This document shows, in pieces, positions 1 through 8,740 of a stretch of DNA of 64,000 bases. The DNA comes from Clostridiales bacterium UBA4698 (GTDB lineage: Bacteria; Bacillota; Clostridia; TANB77; UBA1234), in contig DHKI01000007.1 of assembly GCA_002404755.1 (NCBI GenBank), forward strand, positions 62,001 to 126,000, given 5' to 3'. Numbering within the stretch: position 1 is the first letter of the stretch; each line of letters starts with the position of its first letter. The notes below the pieces were generated by a model. That model did no database searches. It had not been told where the DNA came from and saw only the letters and a program-made list of their open reading frames with translations. A program made the translations under genes and the position numbers.

Positions 1-50
1 GCGATGAAGAATTAGAAATAATTAATAAATTTATAGAAGATGTTGTATAA
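1..50 (+). CDS. 3' end of an unidentified gene (partial)
   Basis: Only the last 15 codons are in the window, reading DEELEIINKFIEDVV followed by TAA at 48-50. The composition is acidic and helical. The fragment is too short to assign to a family. The frame is inferred from the open reading into the left edge and the stop just before the uvrB upstream region. Confidence 0.45.
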   Translation, partial: DEELEIINKFIEDVV

Positions 51-55
51 ATATT

Positions 56-265
56 AGGGAACGAATTTTCATTAAAGAGGAGTTTTATAGCTTCTCTTGT
101 TTTTATGCTTAAAAAGTGTTAAAATACACAATATAAAAGGACTTGATGTTAAGTAGTGTTAATTAGTTTGAAAAAATGAATTTGTGACTTTCATTCGTTC
201 CCAAAGAAAAAAATGAATTTAATCAGACAAAATTTGATTCGTGGGAACGAATTTGGGAACGAATT
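56..265. repeat. Cluster of four GGGAACGAAT repeats upstream of uvrB
   Basis: The decamer GGGAACGAAT occurs in direct orientation at 57-66, 243-252 and 255-264, and its complement ATTCGTTCCC at 193-202. The last two direct copies start exactly 12 bp apart. The cluster fills the region between the preceding gene and uvrB. The GAAC core resembles half of a Gram-positive SOS (LexA) box, which is GAAC-N4-GTTC, but no copy forms that full palindrome. A DNA-damage operator is therefore an inference. Confidence 0.6.
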
Positions 266-309
266 GATGGTTAGATGTAATCATAATAAATAGGTAAGGA
301 AGTGAAAAA

Positions 310-2259
310 ATGTTCAAATTGCATTCTGAATATAAACCAACTGGCGACCAACCACAAGCAATAGAAAAGCTAGTTGAGGGTATTAATAAAGGCTTGAAAC
401 ACCAGACTTTACTGGGTGTTACGGGAAGTGGTAAAACTTTTACAATGGCTAATGTAATAGCAAAAGTAAATAAACCTACTCTGGTTTTAGCACATAATAA
501 AACATTAGCTGGACAATTATATAGCGAGTTCAAGCAGATGTTCCCAGAGAATGCAGTGGAGTATTTTGTGTCATATTACGATTATTATCAACCAGAAGCC
601 TATATGCCACAAACTGACACATATATAGAAAAAGACTCGGCAGTAAATGATGAGATAGACAAGCTTCGTCACTCTGCAACAGCTGCACTTTTTGAGAGAA
701 AAGATGTTATTATTGTTGCCAGTGTTTCTTGTATTTATGGTTTAGGTGACCCCGAAGATTATAGTGGTCTTACACTTTCTTTAAGACCGGGTATGCAAAT
801 GGAAAGAGATGATTTGCTTAGAGCACTTATAGATAGGCAATATGATAGAAATGAGATTGAATTTAAACGTGGTAAGTTTAGAGTTAGAGGGGATACAGTT
901 GAAGTGTATCCATCTAATGAAAATGAAAAGGCAATTAGAATTGAATTTTTTGGAGATGAAATAGAAAAGATTTCTGAAATACAACCGCTTACGGGTCAAA
1001 AATTAGGAGTTAGAAATCATGTGCTTATCTTTCCAAACTCACATTATGCAACATCTAAAGAAAAAATGGAAAAGGCAATTGGCACAATTGAAATTGAGTT
1101 AGAGCAAAGAATTAAAGAATTTAAAGAAGAAGGAAAACTAATTGAGGCACAAAGAATAGAACAACGAACAAATTTTGACATCGAGATGATGCGTGAAACA
1201 GGCTTTTGCCAAGGAATAGAAAACTATTCAAGACATATAAGTGGAAGAGAGCCAGGAAGTGCACCATACACACTTATGGATTATTTTCCAAAAGATTTTC
1301 TTTTGCTTATAGATGAATCACATGTTACAATTCCTCAAGTTAGAGCAATGTATAATGGAGATAGAGCTCGTAAAGAAAGTCTAGTTAATTATGGTTTTAG
1401 ATTGCCCTCTGCTTACGATAACAGACCATTAAAATTTGAAGAATGGGAAGAAAGAATAAATCAAGTAATCTTTGTTAGTGCAACACCAGCAGATTATGAA
1501 AAGGCACACTCACAAAACACAGTAGAGCAAATCATAAGACCAACAGGACTTTTAGATCCTAAAATAGAAGTTAGACCATCTGAAAATCAAGTTGATGATT
1601 TGATTGGAAGAATAAATGAAACAGTCGAAAAAGGTGAAAGAGTACTTGTTACTACACTTACAAAGAAAATGGCAGAAGACCTAACAGCATATTTAAAAGA
1701 ACTAAATATAAAAGTAACCTACATGCATTCAGATATTGACACACTAGAGAGACTAAAAATATTAAAAGAATTAAGAATGGGTAAATATGATGTATTAGTT
1801 GGAATTAACCTATTAAGAGAAGGGCTAGATTTGCCAGAGGTTTCACTAGTTGCAATATTAGATGCAGACAAAGAGGGCTTTTTAAGATCTGAACGCTCGC
1901 TAATTCAAACAACAGGGCGTGCAGCAAGAAATTCAGAGGGAAAAGTTATAATGTATGCTGATGAATTAACAGATTCTATGGAAAAAGCAATAAAAGAAAC
2001 AAATAGAAGAAGAAAAATTCAAATGGCTTATAACGAAGAGCATGGAATAATTCCGCAAACTATTCATAAAGCAATAAGAGATGATATAAAAGCTACAATA
2101 GTTGAAGAAGCAACAGAAAAATATAATATAGAAGAAGGAAAGACTATAGAAGAGGTAATCGAAGAGCTAACAATGCAAATGTTGAAGCATGCAGAAAATA
2201 TGGAATTTGAACAAGCGGCAGAAATAAGAGACAAGATAAAAGAATTGGAATCACAATAA
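310..2259 (+). CDS. uvrB: Excinuclease ABC subunit B (UvrB)
   Basis: UvrB is the damage-verifying helicase-like ATPase of nucleotide excision repair; it receives DNA from UvrA and recruits UvrC. The 649-residue product has the family's usual length. Visible are Walker A GVTGSGKT at residues 36-43, the Tyr-rich beta-hairpin [10 protein letters not shown] around residue 93 that clamps the DNA strand, the DESH Walker B, helicase motif VI with QTTGRAAR, and a C-terminal UVR motif ([16 protein letters not shown]) that binds UvrC. The start ATG follows an AGGTAAGGA ribosome site. It appears monocistronic: an upstream repeat cluster and a downstream hairpin bracket it. It contains no in-frame CGG. 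Confidence 0.98.
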   Translation: MFKLHSEYKPTGDQPQAIEKLVEGINKGLKHQTLLGVTGSGKTFTMANVIAKVNKPTLVLAHNKTLAGQLYSEFKQMFPENAVEYFVSYYDYYQPEAYMPQTDTYIEKDSAVNDEIDKLRHSATAALFERKDVIIVASVSCIYGLGDPEDYSGLTLSLRPGMQMERDDLLRALIDRQYDRNEIEFKRGKFRVRGDTVEVYPSNENEKAIRIEFFGDEIEKISEIQPLTGQKLGVRNHVLIFPNSHYATSKEKMEKAIGTIEIELEQRIKEFKEEGKLIEAQRIEQRTNFDIEMMRETGFCQGIENYSRHISGREPGSAPYTLMDYFPKDFLLLIDESHVTIPQVRAMYNGDRARKESLVNYGFRLPSAYDNRPLKFEEWEERINQVIFVSATPADYEKAHSQNTVEQIIRPTGLLDPKIEVRPSENQVDDLIGRINETVEKGERVLVTTLTKKMAEDLTAYLKELNIKVTYMHSDIDTLERLKILKELRMGKYDVLVGINLLREGLDLPEVSLVAILDADKEGFLRSERSLIQTTGRAARNSEGKVIMYADELTDSMEKAIKETNRRRKIQMAYNEEHGIIPQTIHKAIRDDIKATIVEEATEKYNIEEGKTIEEVIEELTMQMLKHAENMEFEQAAEIRDKIKELESQ

Positions 2260-2274
2260 TATAAAATAATTTAT

Positions 2275-2313
2275 AAAAGCACATATCAAAATATAACTTT
2301 GGCATGTGCTTTT
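2275..2313 (+). terminator. Terminator after uvrB
   Basis: Perfect 10-bp arms AAAAGCACAT (2275-2284) and ATGTGCTTTT (2304-2313), followed by a T-rich stretch. Confidence 0.75.
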
Positions 2314-2416
2314 GTGCTTAAAAGAATGTATTATAAAAGTTTTGCAAATAAAAAATAGTTTATAATCTTTAAGTCATTTATATAAGAATATAGCTAAATT
2401 AAAATGTTAAGAAAGC

Positions 2417-2445
2417 TTGAAAAAGGTATAAACTTGTTATAAAAT
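2417..2445 (+). promoter_or_regulatory. Candidate sigma-A promoter for the first CaCA antiporter
   Basis: TTGAAA at 2417-2422 and TAAAAT at 2440-2445, separated by 17 bp, about 45 bp upstream of the start codon. Predicted from sequence only. Confidence 0.4.
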
Positions 2446-2491
2446 CAAGGCGTGAAGTAAAGAATATACAAAAGAAAAAGGAGGGAGTTGA

Positions 2492-3488
2492 ATGTTAATC
2501 AAAGAAATTATACTACTGGCACTCGGAATAATTTTTCTTATTAAGGGAGCAGATTTTTTTGTGGATTCTGGTTCTAAAATAGGAAAAACATTGAAAATCA
2601 GTGAAATAATTTTAGGAGTTACTATAGTATCCCTTGGGACAAGCTTGCCAGAGCTTATTGTTGCTATTACAAGTGCACAGGCAGGAAGCAATGAAATTGC
2701 TCTTGGAAATATATTAGGAACCAATATGTTTAACTTATGCGTTATACTTGGAGTTCTTTGCATAATTAAGCCAATCAAGTTTCAAAAGTCTACAGTTAGA
2801 AAAGATATGTATATGACTGTTGCAACAGCATTTGTGCTATTTTTATTAATGGCGGACAAACTTCTTGGCGGTGGCTGTGTGAATGTATTATCAAGAGCAG
2901 ATGGTTTAGTTTTGCTTGTTATGTTTCGGTATATTTATGTATTATACTTTATACGAATATACAGAGATTTGGCGTGAGAGAAAGCTAAATAAAGAAAAAA
3001 ATGAAGTAAAATTGAAACTTAAAGATATAGATGTGCTTACTAAAAACATCATTATAATGATTGCAAGCATTGCTACAGTGTTTTTAGGAGCTAACTGGGT
3101 AGTAAATTCGGTAGAAAAGATTGCAATCGCACTAAATATATCTGAAACTTTTATCTCTATATTAGTAATTGCTGTGGGTACATCACTTCCAGAAATTTTT
3201 ACATCGATTTCAGCAATGAAGAAAGGAAAAGTTGATATGGCAGTCGGAAATCTTATAGGTAGTAGTATATTTAACATATTATTAATTCTTGGATTAGCAT
3301 CAACAATCAATCCCATCTACTTAGAAATGGATTCTTTGATAATCGATGCTTTGGTTTTCTTGGCCGCAAGTGCATTATGTATTGTCTTTATAAAAGCTAA
3401 GAAAAAATATGAGTTTTCTAGATTTGAAGGAATAACATTTTTAGCTATATATGTAGCGTACCTATCATACGTTATAGTAAGAGGTTAA
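2492..3488 (+). CDS. CaCA-family sodium/calcium antiporter, split by a +1 frame break at CGG
   Basis: An integral membrane antiporter of the Ca2+:cation (YrbG/CaCA) family. Both halves carry the alpha-repeat: GTSLPELIVAI with GNILGTNMFN in the first half, and GTSLPEIFTSI with GNLIGSSIFN in the second. Reading in frame from ATG 2492 (strong GGAGGG site) runs off the family sequence at CGG 2927-2929 and stops at 2977. Skipping C2927 and reading GGT as Gly146 joins LLVMF to GIFMYYTL and gives one 331-residue protein of normal length. The intact paralogue at 51070 aligns across the junction as LLISF-ALFIGYTIW with no gap, which fixes the position. Either programmed frameshifting or a frameshift mutation explains it; I favour recoding because four other genes share the pattern. 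Confidence 0.85.
2924..2932 (+). other. CGG +1 recoding site 1 (CaCA antiporter)
   Basis: Zero frame reads TTT CGG TAT. The family-consistent reading is TTT, skip C, GGT (Gly). The residues after the skip continue transmembrane sequence that matches the paralogue at 51070. Confidence 0.7.
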
Positions 3489-3510
3489 ATTTTAGAAAGG
3501 TGGATTTTTT

Positions 3511-4068
3511 ATGAAAAAAAGAATCATCAGCTTAGCAGGAGATCTTGGAGCAGGAAAAACAACTGTTACAAAAATATTACAAAAGACTCTAGGATATGAT
3601 GTTCACAGGAATGGAACAGCTTTTAGAGAATTAGCAATTGCAAACGGAATGGATGTTACAAAGTTTAACGAGTATGTAAAAGACCATCCTGAAATTGATG
3701 AGCAAATTGAAAAGAGTGCAAGGGAAGCAGCAGATAATCATAATGAACTAATAATAGATGCAAGGCTTGGATGGTTTGCGGTTCCAGAGTCTTTTAAGGT
3801 GTATTTGACGGTGGATTTAGATGAGGCTGCTAAGAGAGCTTTTAATGATCCAAACAGAAAAGAAAGCGAAAATTTTGCGACACTGGAAGAACAAAAGGAA
3901 GACATTAAAAGAAGATTTAGCCTTGAAAATGAGAGATATTTTAATCTATATGGTGTACATAAAGAAGACAAAAGTAATTATGATTTTATAATTGATACAA
4001 CGAACATATCTCAAGAAGAGGTTGCAAAGAGAATAATTGCAGCTTTTGAGAAATGGCTTGAAGAATAA
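3511..4068 (+). CDS. Cytidylate-kinase-like P-loop nucleotide kinase
   Basis: A 185-residue soluble kinase. It begins with a P-loop, GDLGAGKTT (residues 10-18), and has a DARLGW segment near residue 86, typical of the compact archaeal-type cytidylate kinase family, which phosphorylates CMP/dCMP. An AGAAAGGTGG ribosome site precedes ATG 3511, 22 bp after the antiporter stop, so the two may be co-transcribed. A strong terminator follows. It is also similar to shikimate- and adenylate-kinase-like NMP kinases, so substrate specificity is inferred. Housekeeping cmk is normally longer (about 220 residues), so this may be a second, divergent copy. Confidence 0.7.
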   Translation: MKKRIISLAGDLGAGKTTVTKILQKTLGYDVHRNGTAFRELAIANGMDVTKFNEYVKDHPEIDEQIEKSAREAADNHNELIIDARLGWFAVPESFKVYLTVDLDEAAKRAFNDPNRKESENFATLEEQKEDIKRRFSLENERYFNLYGVHKEDKSNYDFIIDTTNISQEEVAKRIIAAFEKWLEE

Positions 4069-4098
4069 TTTTGATAATTTAAACTAAGTAATAAAGCT

Positions 4099-4130
4099 TG
4101 GCGAAGCATAAATAATGCTCCGCCATTTTT
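4099..4130 (+). terminator. Terminator after the cytidylate-kinase-like gene
   Basis: Arms TGGCGAAGCAT (4099-4109) and ATGCTCCGCCA (4115-4125), followed by TTTTT. Confidence 0.85.
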
Positions 4131-4135
4131 GTGTG

Positions 4136-4164
4136 TTGCATGCAAAAATTTAATTTGATATAAT
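4136..4164 (+). promoter_or_regulatory. Promoter of the hydrogenase operon
   Basis: TTGCAT at 4136-4141 and TATAAT at 4159-4164 with a 17-bp spacer. It lies immediately after the preceding terminator and about 110 bp before the first gene. Confidence 0.7.
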
Positions 4165-4196
4165 GAAGCGAGACAGACATTTTAAGTGGAGAGATT

Positions 4197-4250
4197 CCCT
4201 CGCAAATCCAGTTTGCATCTAAAGAAATAGAGGGAAAGAAGTTGTACTTC
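4197..4250 (+). promoter_or_regulatory. Structured 5' leader of the hydrogenase mRNA
   Basis: The roughly 105-nt leader holds nested pairings: CCCTC (4197-4201) with GAGGG (4230-4234), enclosing GCAAA (4202-4206) with TTTGC (4212-4216). A second hairpin follows: GAAGT (4238-4242) with ACTTC (4246-4250). The SD GGAGG is at 4264-4268. It matches no riboswitch class that I recognise. Confidence 0.4.
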
Positions 4251-4277
4251 TAGTAATTTTGAAGGAGGAAAGTGGTT

Positions 4278-4778
4278 ATGTCAAACGAAGAATCAAAATG
4301 TTGCTGCGGATGCGGTGGCAAAGATGAAAGAAAAGAAAAACTAGAGGAAGTTATAAAATCTTGTAATGGGGATAAGAGTCAACTAATGAAAGTATTAAAT
4401 GCAGCACAAGAAATTTATGGCTATATCCCAACGGCAACACAAAAACAAATATCAGAAGAATTAAAAATACCAATGGCAGAAATATATGGAGTAATAACAT
4501 TCTATAGTAGATTTTCATTAGAACCAAAAGGAAAATATAATATAGGTGTATGCCTTGGAACAGCTTGTTATGTTAAAGGTTCGCAAGGTGTACTAGATAA
4601 GATAAAAGAGATATTAGGAATTGATGTTGGTGGAGTTACACCAGATGGAAAATTCTCATTAGAAGCAACAAGATGTGTAGGAGCATGTGGCTTAGCACCA
4701 GTAATGACAATAAATAATGAGGTATACGGAAAAATGGATCCATCAAAAGTAAAAGAAATTCTTGAAAAATACGAATAA
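4278..4778 (+). CDS. hydC: Bifurcating [FeFe]-hydrogenase small subunit (NuoE/HydC-like)
   Basis: The thioredoxin-like [2Fe-2S] subunit of a trimeric electron-bifurcating hydrogenase, passing electrons between the flavin subunit and the rest of the complex. The 166-residue protein has the NuoE-family cluster ligands C92, C97 (VCLGTAC) and C133, C137 (CVGAC). The N-terminus carries an unusual Cys/Gly run, KCCCGCGGK (residues 7-15), not part of the standard fold and a possible metal site. An upstream in-frame GTG at 4272 lies only 3 bp from the SD, so ATG 4278 (9 bp spacing) is chosen. It is first in an operon with the flavin and catalytic subunits, in the cytoplasm. Confidence 0.92.
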   Translation: MSNEESKCCCGCGGKDERKEKLEEVIKSCNGDKSQLMKVLNAAQEIYGYIPTATQKQISEELKIPMAEIYGVITFYSRFSLEPKGKYNIGVCLGTACYVKGSQGVLDKIKEILGIDVGGVTPDGKFSLEATRCVGACGLAPVMTINNEVYGKMDPSKVKEILEKYE

Positions 4779-4837
4779 GTAGTTTTTAGATTTTGAGCTC
4801 ATAGTCGAGCACAAGCTAAAAAGAAAGAGGGGATATA

Positions 4838-6700
4838 ATGAAATCTATAGAAGAATTAAATGAAATTAGAGAAAAAACATTTAAAGAGATTTCTCTAAGA
4901 AAAGATATAAATTATCCTGGTAATGAGAAACACATTCTTGTGTGTGGAGGTACAGGTTGTACATCATCTCATTCAGGCAAAATAATTGAAAAATTAAACG
5001 AGCAAATCAAAGAAAAAAATTTAGAGAATGTCAGAGTAGTTAGAACAGGTTGTTTTGGACTTTGTGCAAGAGGACCAATAATAGTTATAAGACCAGAAGA
5101 TACATTTTATGCAATGGCAACCGAAGATGATGTAGAAGAAATAATAGACAAACACATTATAAAAGGCGAAATCGTTGAAAGATTACTTTGCAAAGATGTA
5201 GATGGAACAGTTGTAAAAAAATTAGATGAACTAAACTTTTATAAAAAACAACATAGAATCGTACTTAAAAATTGCGGTTTAATAGACCCAGAAAATATCG
5301 ATGAATACCTTGCTTTTGATGGTTATAAAGCATTAGAAAAAGTATTAACAAAAATGACACCAGATGAAGTAATAAAAGAAGTTTCAGATTCTGGACTTAG
5401 AGGTAGAGGTGGAGCTGGTTTCCCAACGGGTAGAAAGTGGCAGTTCGCAAAAAATTCTGTAGATGACCAAAAGTATGTTGCATGTAACGCAGATGAAGGT
5501 GACCCAGGAGCATTTATGGATAGATCTGTTCTTGAGGGCGACCCACATACAGTAGTTGAAGCGATGGCAATAGCAGCATATGCAATAGGTGCAAATAAAG
5601 GTTATGTATATGTTAGAGCAGAGTATCCAATTGCTGTTCATAGATTGCAAGTTGCAATAGATCAAGCAAGAGCATATGGACTACTTGGCGATAATATAAT
5701 GGGCACAGGATTTAAGTTTGACTTAGAAATTAGACTTGGTGCCGGAGCATTTGTATGTGGAGAAGAAACAGCACTTATGGAATCAGTTGAAGGAAGACGT
5801 GGCGAACCAAGACCAAGACCACCATTCCCAGCAGTTAAAGGCTTGTTTGGAAAACCAACATTATTAAACAATGTTGAAACATATGCAAATATAACACAAA
5901 TAATATTAAATGGTGCAGAGTGGTTTGCAAGTATTGGTACAGAAAAATCAAAGGGTACAAAAGTATTTGCATTAGGCGGAAATATAAATAATGTGGGATT
6001 AGTAGAAGTTCCTATGGGAATAACACTTCGTGAAATAGTGTATGATATTGGTGGTGGAGTTCCAAATGGAAAAGAATTTAAAGCGGCACAAACTGGTGGA
6101 CCATCAGGTGGTTGCATACCTGCACAATATTTAGACACACCAATAGATTATGAAAGCTTAAATGCAATAGGTTCAATGATGGGTTCAGGTGGACTTATTG
6201 TTATGGATGATACAACATGTATGGTAAACTTAGCAAGATTCTTCTTAGACTTCACAGTTGATGAATCTTGTGGAAAGTGTCCTCCTTGCAGAATTGGTAC
6301 TAGAAGAATGCTAGAAATATTAGAAAGACTAGTTGAAGGAAAAGGTCAAGAAGGAGACATCGAAAAACTAGAAAAACTAGCAATGAATATTAAACGTTCT
6401 TCACTATGTGGACTTGGTCAAACAGCACCAAACCCAGTACTTAGCACATTAAAGTATTTTAGAGATGAATACGAAGCACATATAAAAGATAAAAAATGTC
6501 CAGCCGGTGAATGTAAAGCAATGACACAGGTTAAAATAGATAAAGAAAAATGTAGAGGCTGCGGACTATGTGCTAAAAATTGTCCTGTTAGTGCAATTCA
6601 CGGTGAGATTAAGAGTCCATTTGAGATTGACTCAAACAAGTGTATAAAATGTGGTGTATGTATTGCTAAATGTCCATTTAGAGCAATATCTAGATCATAG
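4838..6700 (+). CDS. hydB: Bifurcating [FeFe]-hydrogenase NADH/flavin subunit (NuoF/HydB-like)
   Basis: The 620-residue subunit binds NAD(H) and FMN and is the likely site of electron bifurcation between ferredoxin and NAD. Domains in order: an N-terminal thioredoxin-like [2Fe-2S] domain (C36, C41, C72, C76); a NuoF core with the glycine-rich GRGGAGFPTGRKW motif near residue 190; a [4Fe-4S] site CGKCPPCR near residue 483; and two C-terminal ferredoxin clusters, CRGCGLCAKNC and CIKCGVCIAKC. This architecture matches HydB/HndC rather than complex I NuoF. It lies 59 bp after the small subunit and 17 bp before hydA, each with its own strong SD. Confidence 0.95.
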   Translation: MKSIEELNEIREKTFKEISLRKDINYPGNEKHILVCGGTGCTSSHSGKIIEKLNEQIKEKNLENVRVVRTGCFGLCARGPIIVIRPEDTFYAMATEDDVEEIIDKHIIKGEIVERLLCKDVDGTVVKKLDELNFYKKQHRIVLKNCGLIDPENIDEYLAFDGYKALEKVLTKMTPDEVIKEVSDSGLRGRGGAGFPTGRKWQFAKNSVDDQKYVACNADEGDPGAFMDRSVLEGDPHTVVEAMAIAAYAIGANKGYVYVRAEYPIAVHRLQVAIDQARAYGLLGDNIMGTGFKFDLEIRLGAGAFVCGEETALMESVEGRRGEPRPRPPFPAVKGLFGKPTLLNNVETYANITQIILNGAEWFASIGTEKSKGTKVFALGGNINNVGLVEVPMGITLREIVYDIGGGVPNGKEFKAAQTGGPSGGCIPAQYLDTPIDYESLNAIGSMMGSGGLIVMDDTTCMVNLARFFLDFTVDESCGKCPPCRIGTRRMLEILERLVEGKGQEGDIEKLEKLAMNIKRSSLCGLGQTAPNPVLSTLKYFRDEYEAHIKDKKCPAGECKAMTQVKIDKEKCRGCGLCAKNCPVSAIHGEIKSPFEIDSNKCIKCGVCIAKCPFRAISRS

Positions 6701-6717
6701 ATAAAGGAGGAACGAAG

Positions 6718-8469
6718 ATGGAAGATAAGGTTAAATTAACAATAGATGGCATAGAGATGGAAGTGCCAAAGTCTTATACAATCTTAGATGCAGCTAGAGA
6801 ACATGGAATAGATATTCCAACACTTTGTCATTTAAAAGGCATAAATGAAATCGGTGCATGTAGAATGTGTATAGTAGAAGTTGAGGGAGCAAGAGGATTT
6901 GCAACTTCATGCGTAATGCCAGTTAGCGAGGGCATGGTTGTTAGAACAAATACACCAGCAGTTAGAGATGCAAGAAAAGTAACATTAGAATTATTGCTTT
7001 CAAACCATGATAAAAAATGTTTAACATGTGTTAGAAGTGAAAATTGTGAGTTACAAGCATTAGCTAAAAAGTTAAATATTACAGATATAGAATTTGAAGG
7101 TGTAATGTCAGAAGGCGAAGTGGATGAACTATCACCATCAATAGTTAGAGATCCTAAAAAGTGTATTCTATGTAAAAGATGCGTTGCAGTTTGTAAAAAA
7201 GTCCAAAATGTTGGGGCAATCGATACTTTAAATAGAGGCTTCAAATCAAAAATAGGAACAGCTTTAGATAGATCTTTAAATGATGCTCCTTGTACAATGT
7301 GTGGTCAATGCGTAGTTGCTTGTCCAACGGGTGCACTTCGTGAAAAAGATGCTACAAAAGCAGTATGGAGAGCACTTCAAGATGAAGAAATATATGTCGT
7401 AGCACAAACAGCACCTGCAGTTAGAGTTGCAATCGGCGAAGAATTTGGAATGCCAATCGGGACATTAGTAACAGGTAAAATGGTGGCTGGACTTAAGAAA
7501 TTAGGATTTGACAAAGTATTTGATACAGATACTGGAGCCGACCTTACAATAATGGAAGAGGGAACTGAACTAATAGAAAGAATAAAAAATGGTGGAGTAT
7601 TGCCAATGATAACATCATGTAGCCCAGGTTGGGTTAGATTTGTTGAAAACAGTTATCCAGAACTTACAGACCATTTATCAACAGCAAAATCTCCACATCA
7701 AATGTTTGGAGCAATAATCAAATCATACTATGCAGAAAAAATGGGAATAGATCCAAAGAAAATATTTGTAGTATCAGTAATGCCTTGCGTTGGTAAGAAA
7801 GCAGAAGCAGATAGAGAAGAACTTAAAGTAAATGGACTTAGAGATGTAGACGCAGTATTAACAACAAGAGAAGCAGCTAGAATGATGAAAGAAGCTGGTA
7901 TAGATTTATCAATATTAAATGATGAACAATTCGATGATCCAATGGGAGAAGCAACAGGCGCAGCAGTAATCTTTGGAACAACAGGTGGAGTTATGGAGGC
8001 TGCACTTAGAACTGTATCTGAAGTATTAACAGGAAAAGAACTAGAAAAAATCGACTTTGAAGAAGTTAGAGGAGAAGTAAACGGAATCAAAGAAGCAACT
8101 GTTAAGATTGGTGATTTAGATGTAAAAGTAGCAGTTGCAAATGGACTAAAGAATGCCGGAAAAATAATGGATATGATAGAAAAGGGCGAAGCTCCATATC
8201 ACTTTGTAGAGATAATGGCATGTCCAGGCGGATGCGTAACTGGTGGAGGACAGCCAATACATGATGCAAAAACAATGGCAACAGTTGATATACATGGACT
8301 TAGAAAGAAAGCATTATACGAAGCAGATAAAGAAAACAAAGTAAGAAAATCACACGAAAATCCAGTAATCAAAAAGTTATATGATGAATATTTAGAAAAA
8401 CCAGGTAGCCATAAAGCACATGAATTGCTTCACACAAGCTACCATGCAAGAAAATATTTTGAAGAGTAA
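6718..8469 (+). CDS. hydA: [FeFe]-hydrogenase catalytic subunit (HydA)
   Basis: The catalytic subunit of the trimeric complex; it reduces protons to H2 (or oxidises H2) at the H-cluster. The 583 residues contain an N-terminal plant-type [2Fe-2S] (C37, C48, C51, C65), the His/Cys cluster near residue 97 (HDKKCLTC), two [4Fe-4S] motifs (CILCKRCVAVC, CTMCGQCVVAC), and the three H-cluster signatures TSCSPGW (C301), MPCVGKK (C357) and MACPGGC (C502, C506). A C-terminal small-subunit-like tail ends the protein. The set of HydC, HydB and HydA together supports fermentative disposal of NADH plus reduced ferredoxin as H2. Maturases HydEFG are not in this window. Confidence 0.97.
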   Translation: MEDKVKLTIDGIEMEVPKSYTILDAAREHGIDIPTLCHLKGINEIGACRMCIVEVEGARGFATSCVMPVSEGMVVRTNTPAVRDARKVTLELLLSNHDKKCLTCVRSENCELQALAKKLNITDIEFEGVMSEGEVDELSPSIVRDPKKCILCKRCVAVCKKVQNVGAIDTLNRGFKSKIGTALDRSLNDAPCTMCGQCVVACPTGALREKDATKAVWRALQDEEIYVVAQTAPAVRVAIGEEFGMPIGTLVTGKMVAGLKKLGFDKVFDTDTGADLTIMEEGTELIERIKNGGVLPMITSCSPGWVRFVENSYPELTDHLSTAKSPHQMFGAIIKSYYAEKMGIDPKKIFVVSVMPCVGKKAEADREELKVNGLRDVDAVLTTREAARMMKEAGIDLSILNDEQFDDPMGEATGAAVIFGTTGGVMEAALRTVSEVLTGKELEKIDFEEVRGEVNGIKEATVKIGDLDVKVAVANGLKNAGKIMDMIEKGEAPYHFVEIMACPGGCVTGGGQPIHDAKTMATVDIHGLRKKALYEADKENKVRKSHENPVIKKLYDEYLEKPGSHKAHELLHTSYHARKYFEE

Positions 8470-8507
8470 AATTTTTAGCGGAATAAAAAGAAGCTATTAA
8501 TATAAAG

Positions 8508-8556
8508 TGAACCCTTCTTGTTAGAAAAAAAGTTTGACAAGGAGGGTTCATTTTTT
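8508..8556 (+). terminator. Terminator of the hydrogenase operon
   Basis: 14-bp arms TGAACCCTTCTTGT (8508-8521) and ACAAGGAGGGTTCA (8537-8550) with one G-U wobble, followed by TTTTTT. Confidence 0.9.
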
Positions 8557-8671
8557 CTTTTGAAAAAACACATCAAATATTATTAGTTTAAAAAAACACT
8601 TTTAAAATTAAATCCTATTAGTTAAAAGATATATCGAGTGTAAATAACGATACATTTTGTAATTTTTGTTA

Positions 8672-8700
8672 TTGTTTTATTTTTATACATGTTTTATAAT
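8672..8700 (+). promoter_or_regulatory. Promoter of the GltD-like gene
   Basis: TTGTTT (8672-8677), 17-bp spacer, TATAAT (8695-8700). The start codon lies 40 bp downstream. Confidence 0.6.
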
Positions 8701-8740
8701 TTTCTTAAGGTAAAGGTTCAAATGAAAGGAATGATTATTT

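Noticed and set aside
56..265. Standard Gram-positive SOS box at uvrB
   Set aside because: No GAAC-N4-GTTC palindrome is present; only GAAC-containing direct repeats.
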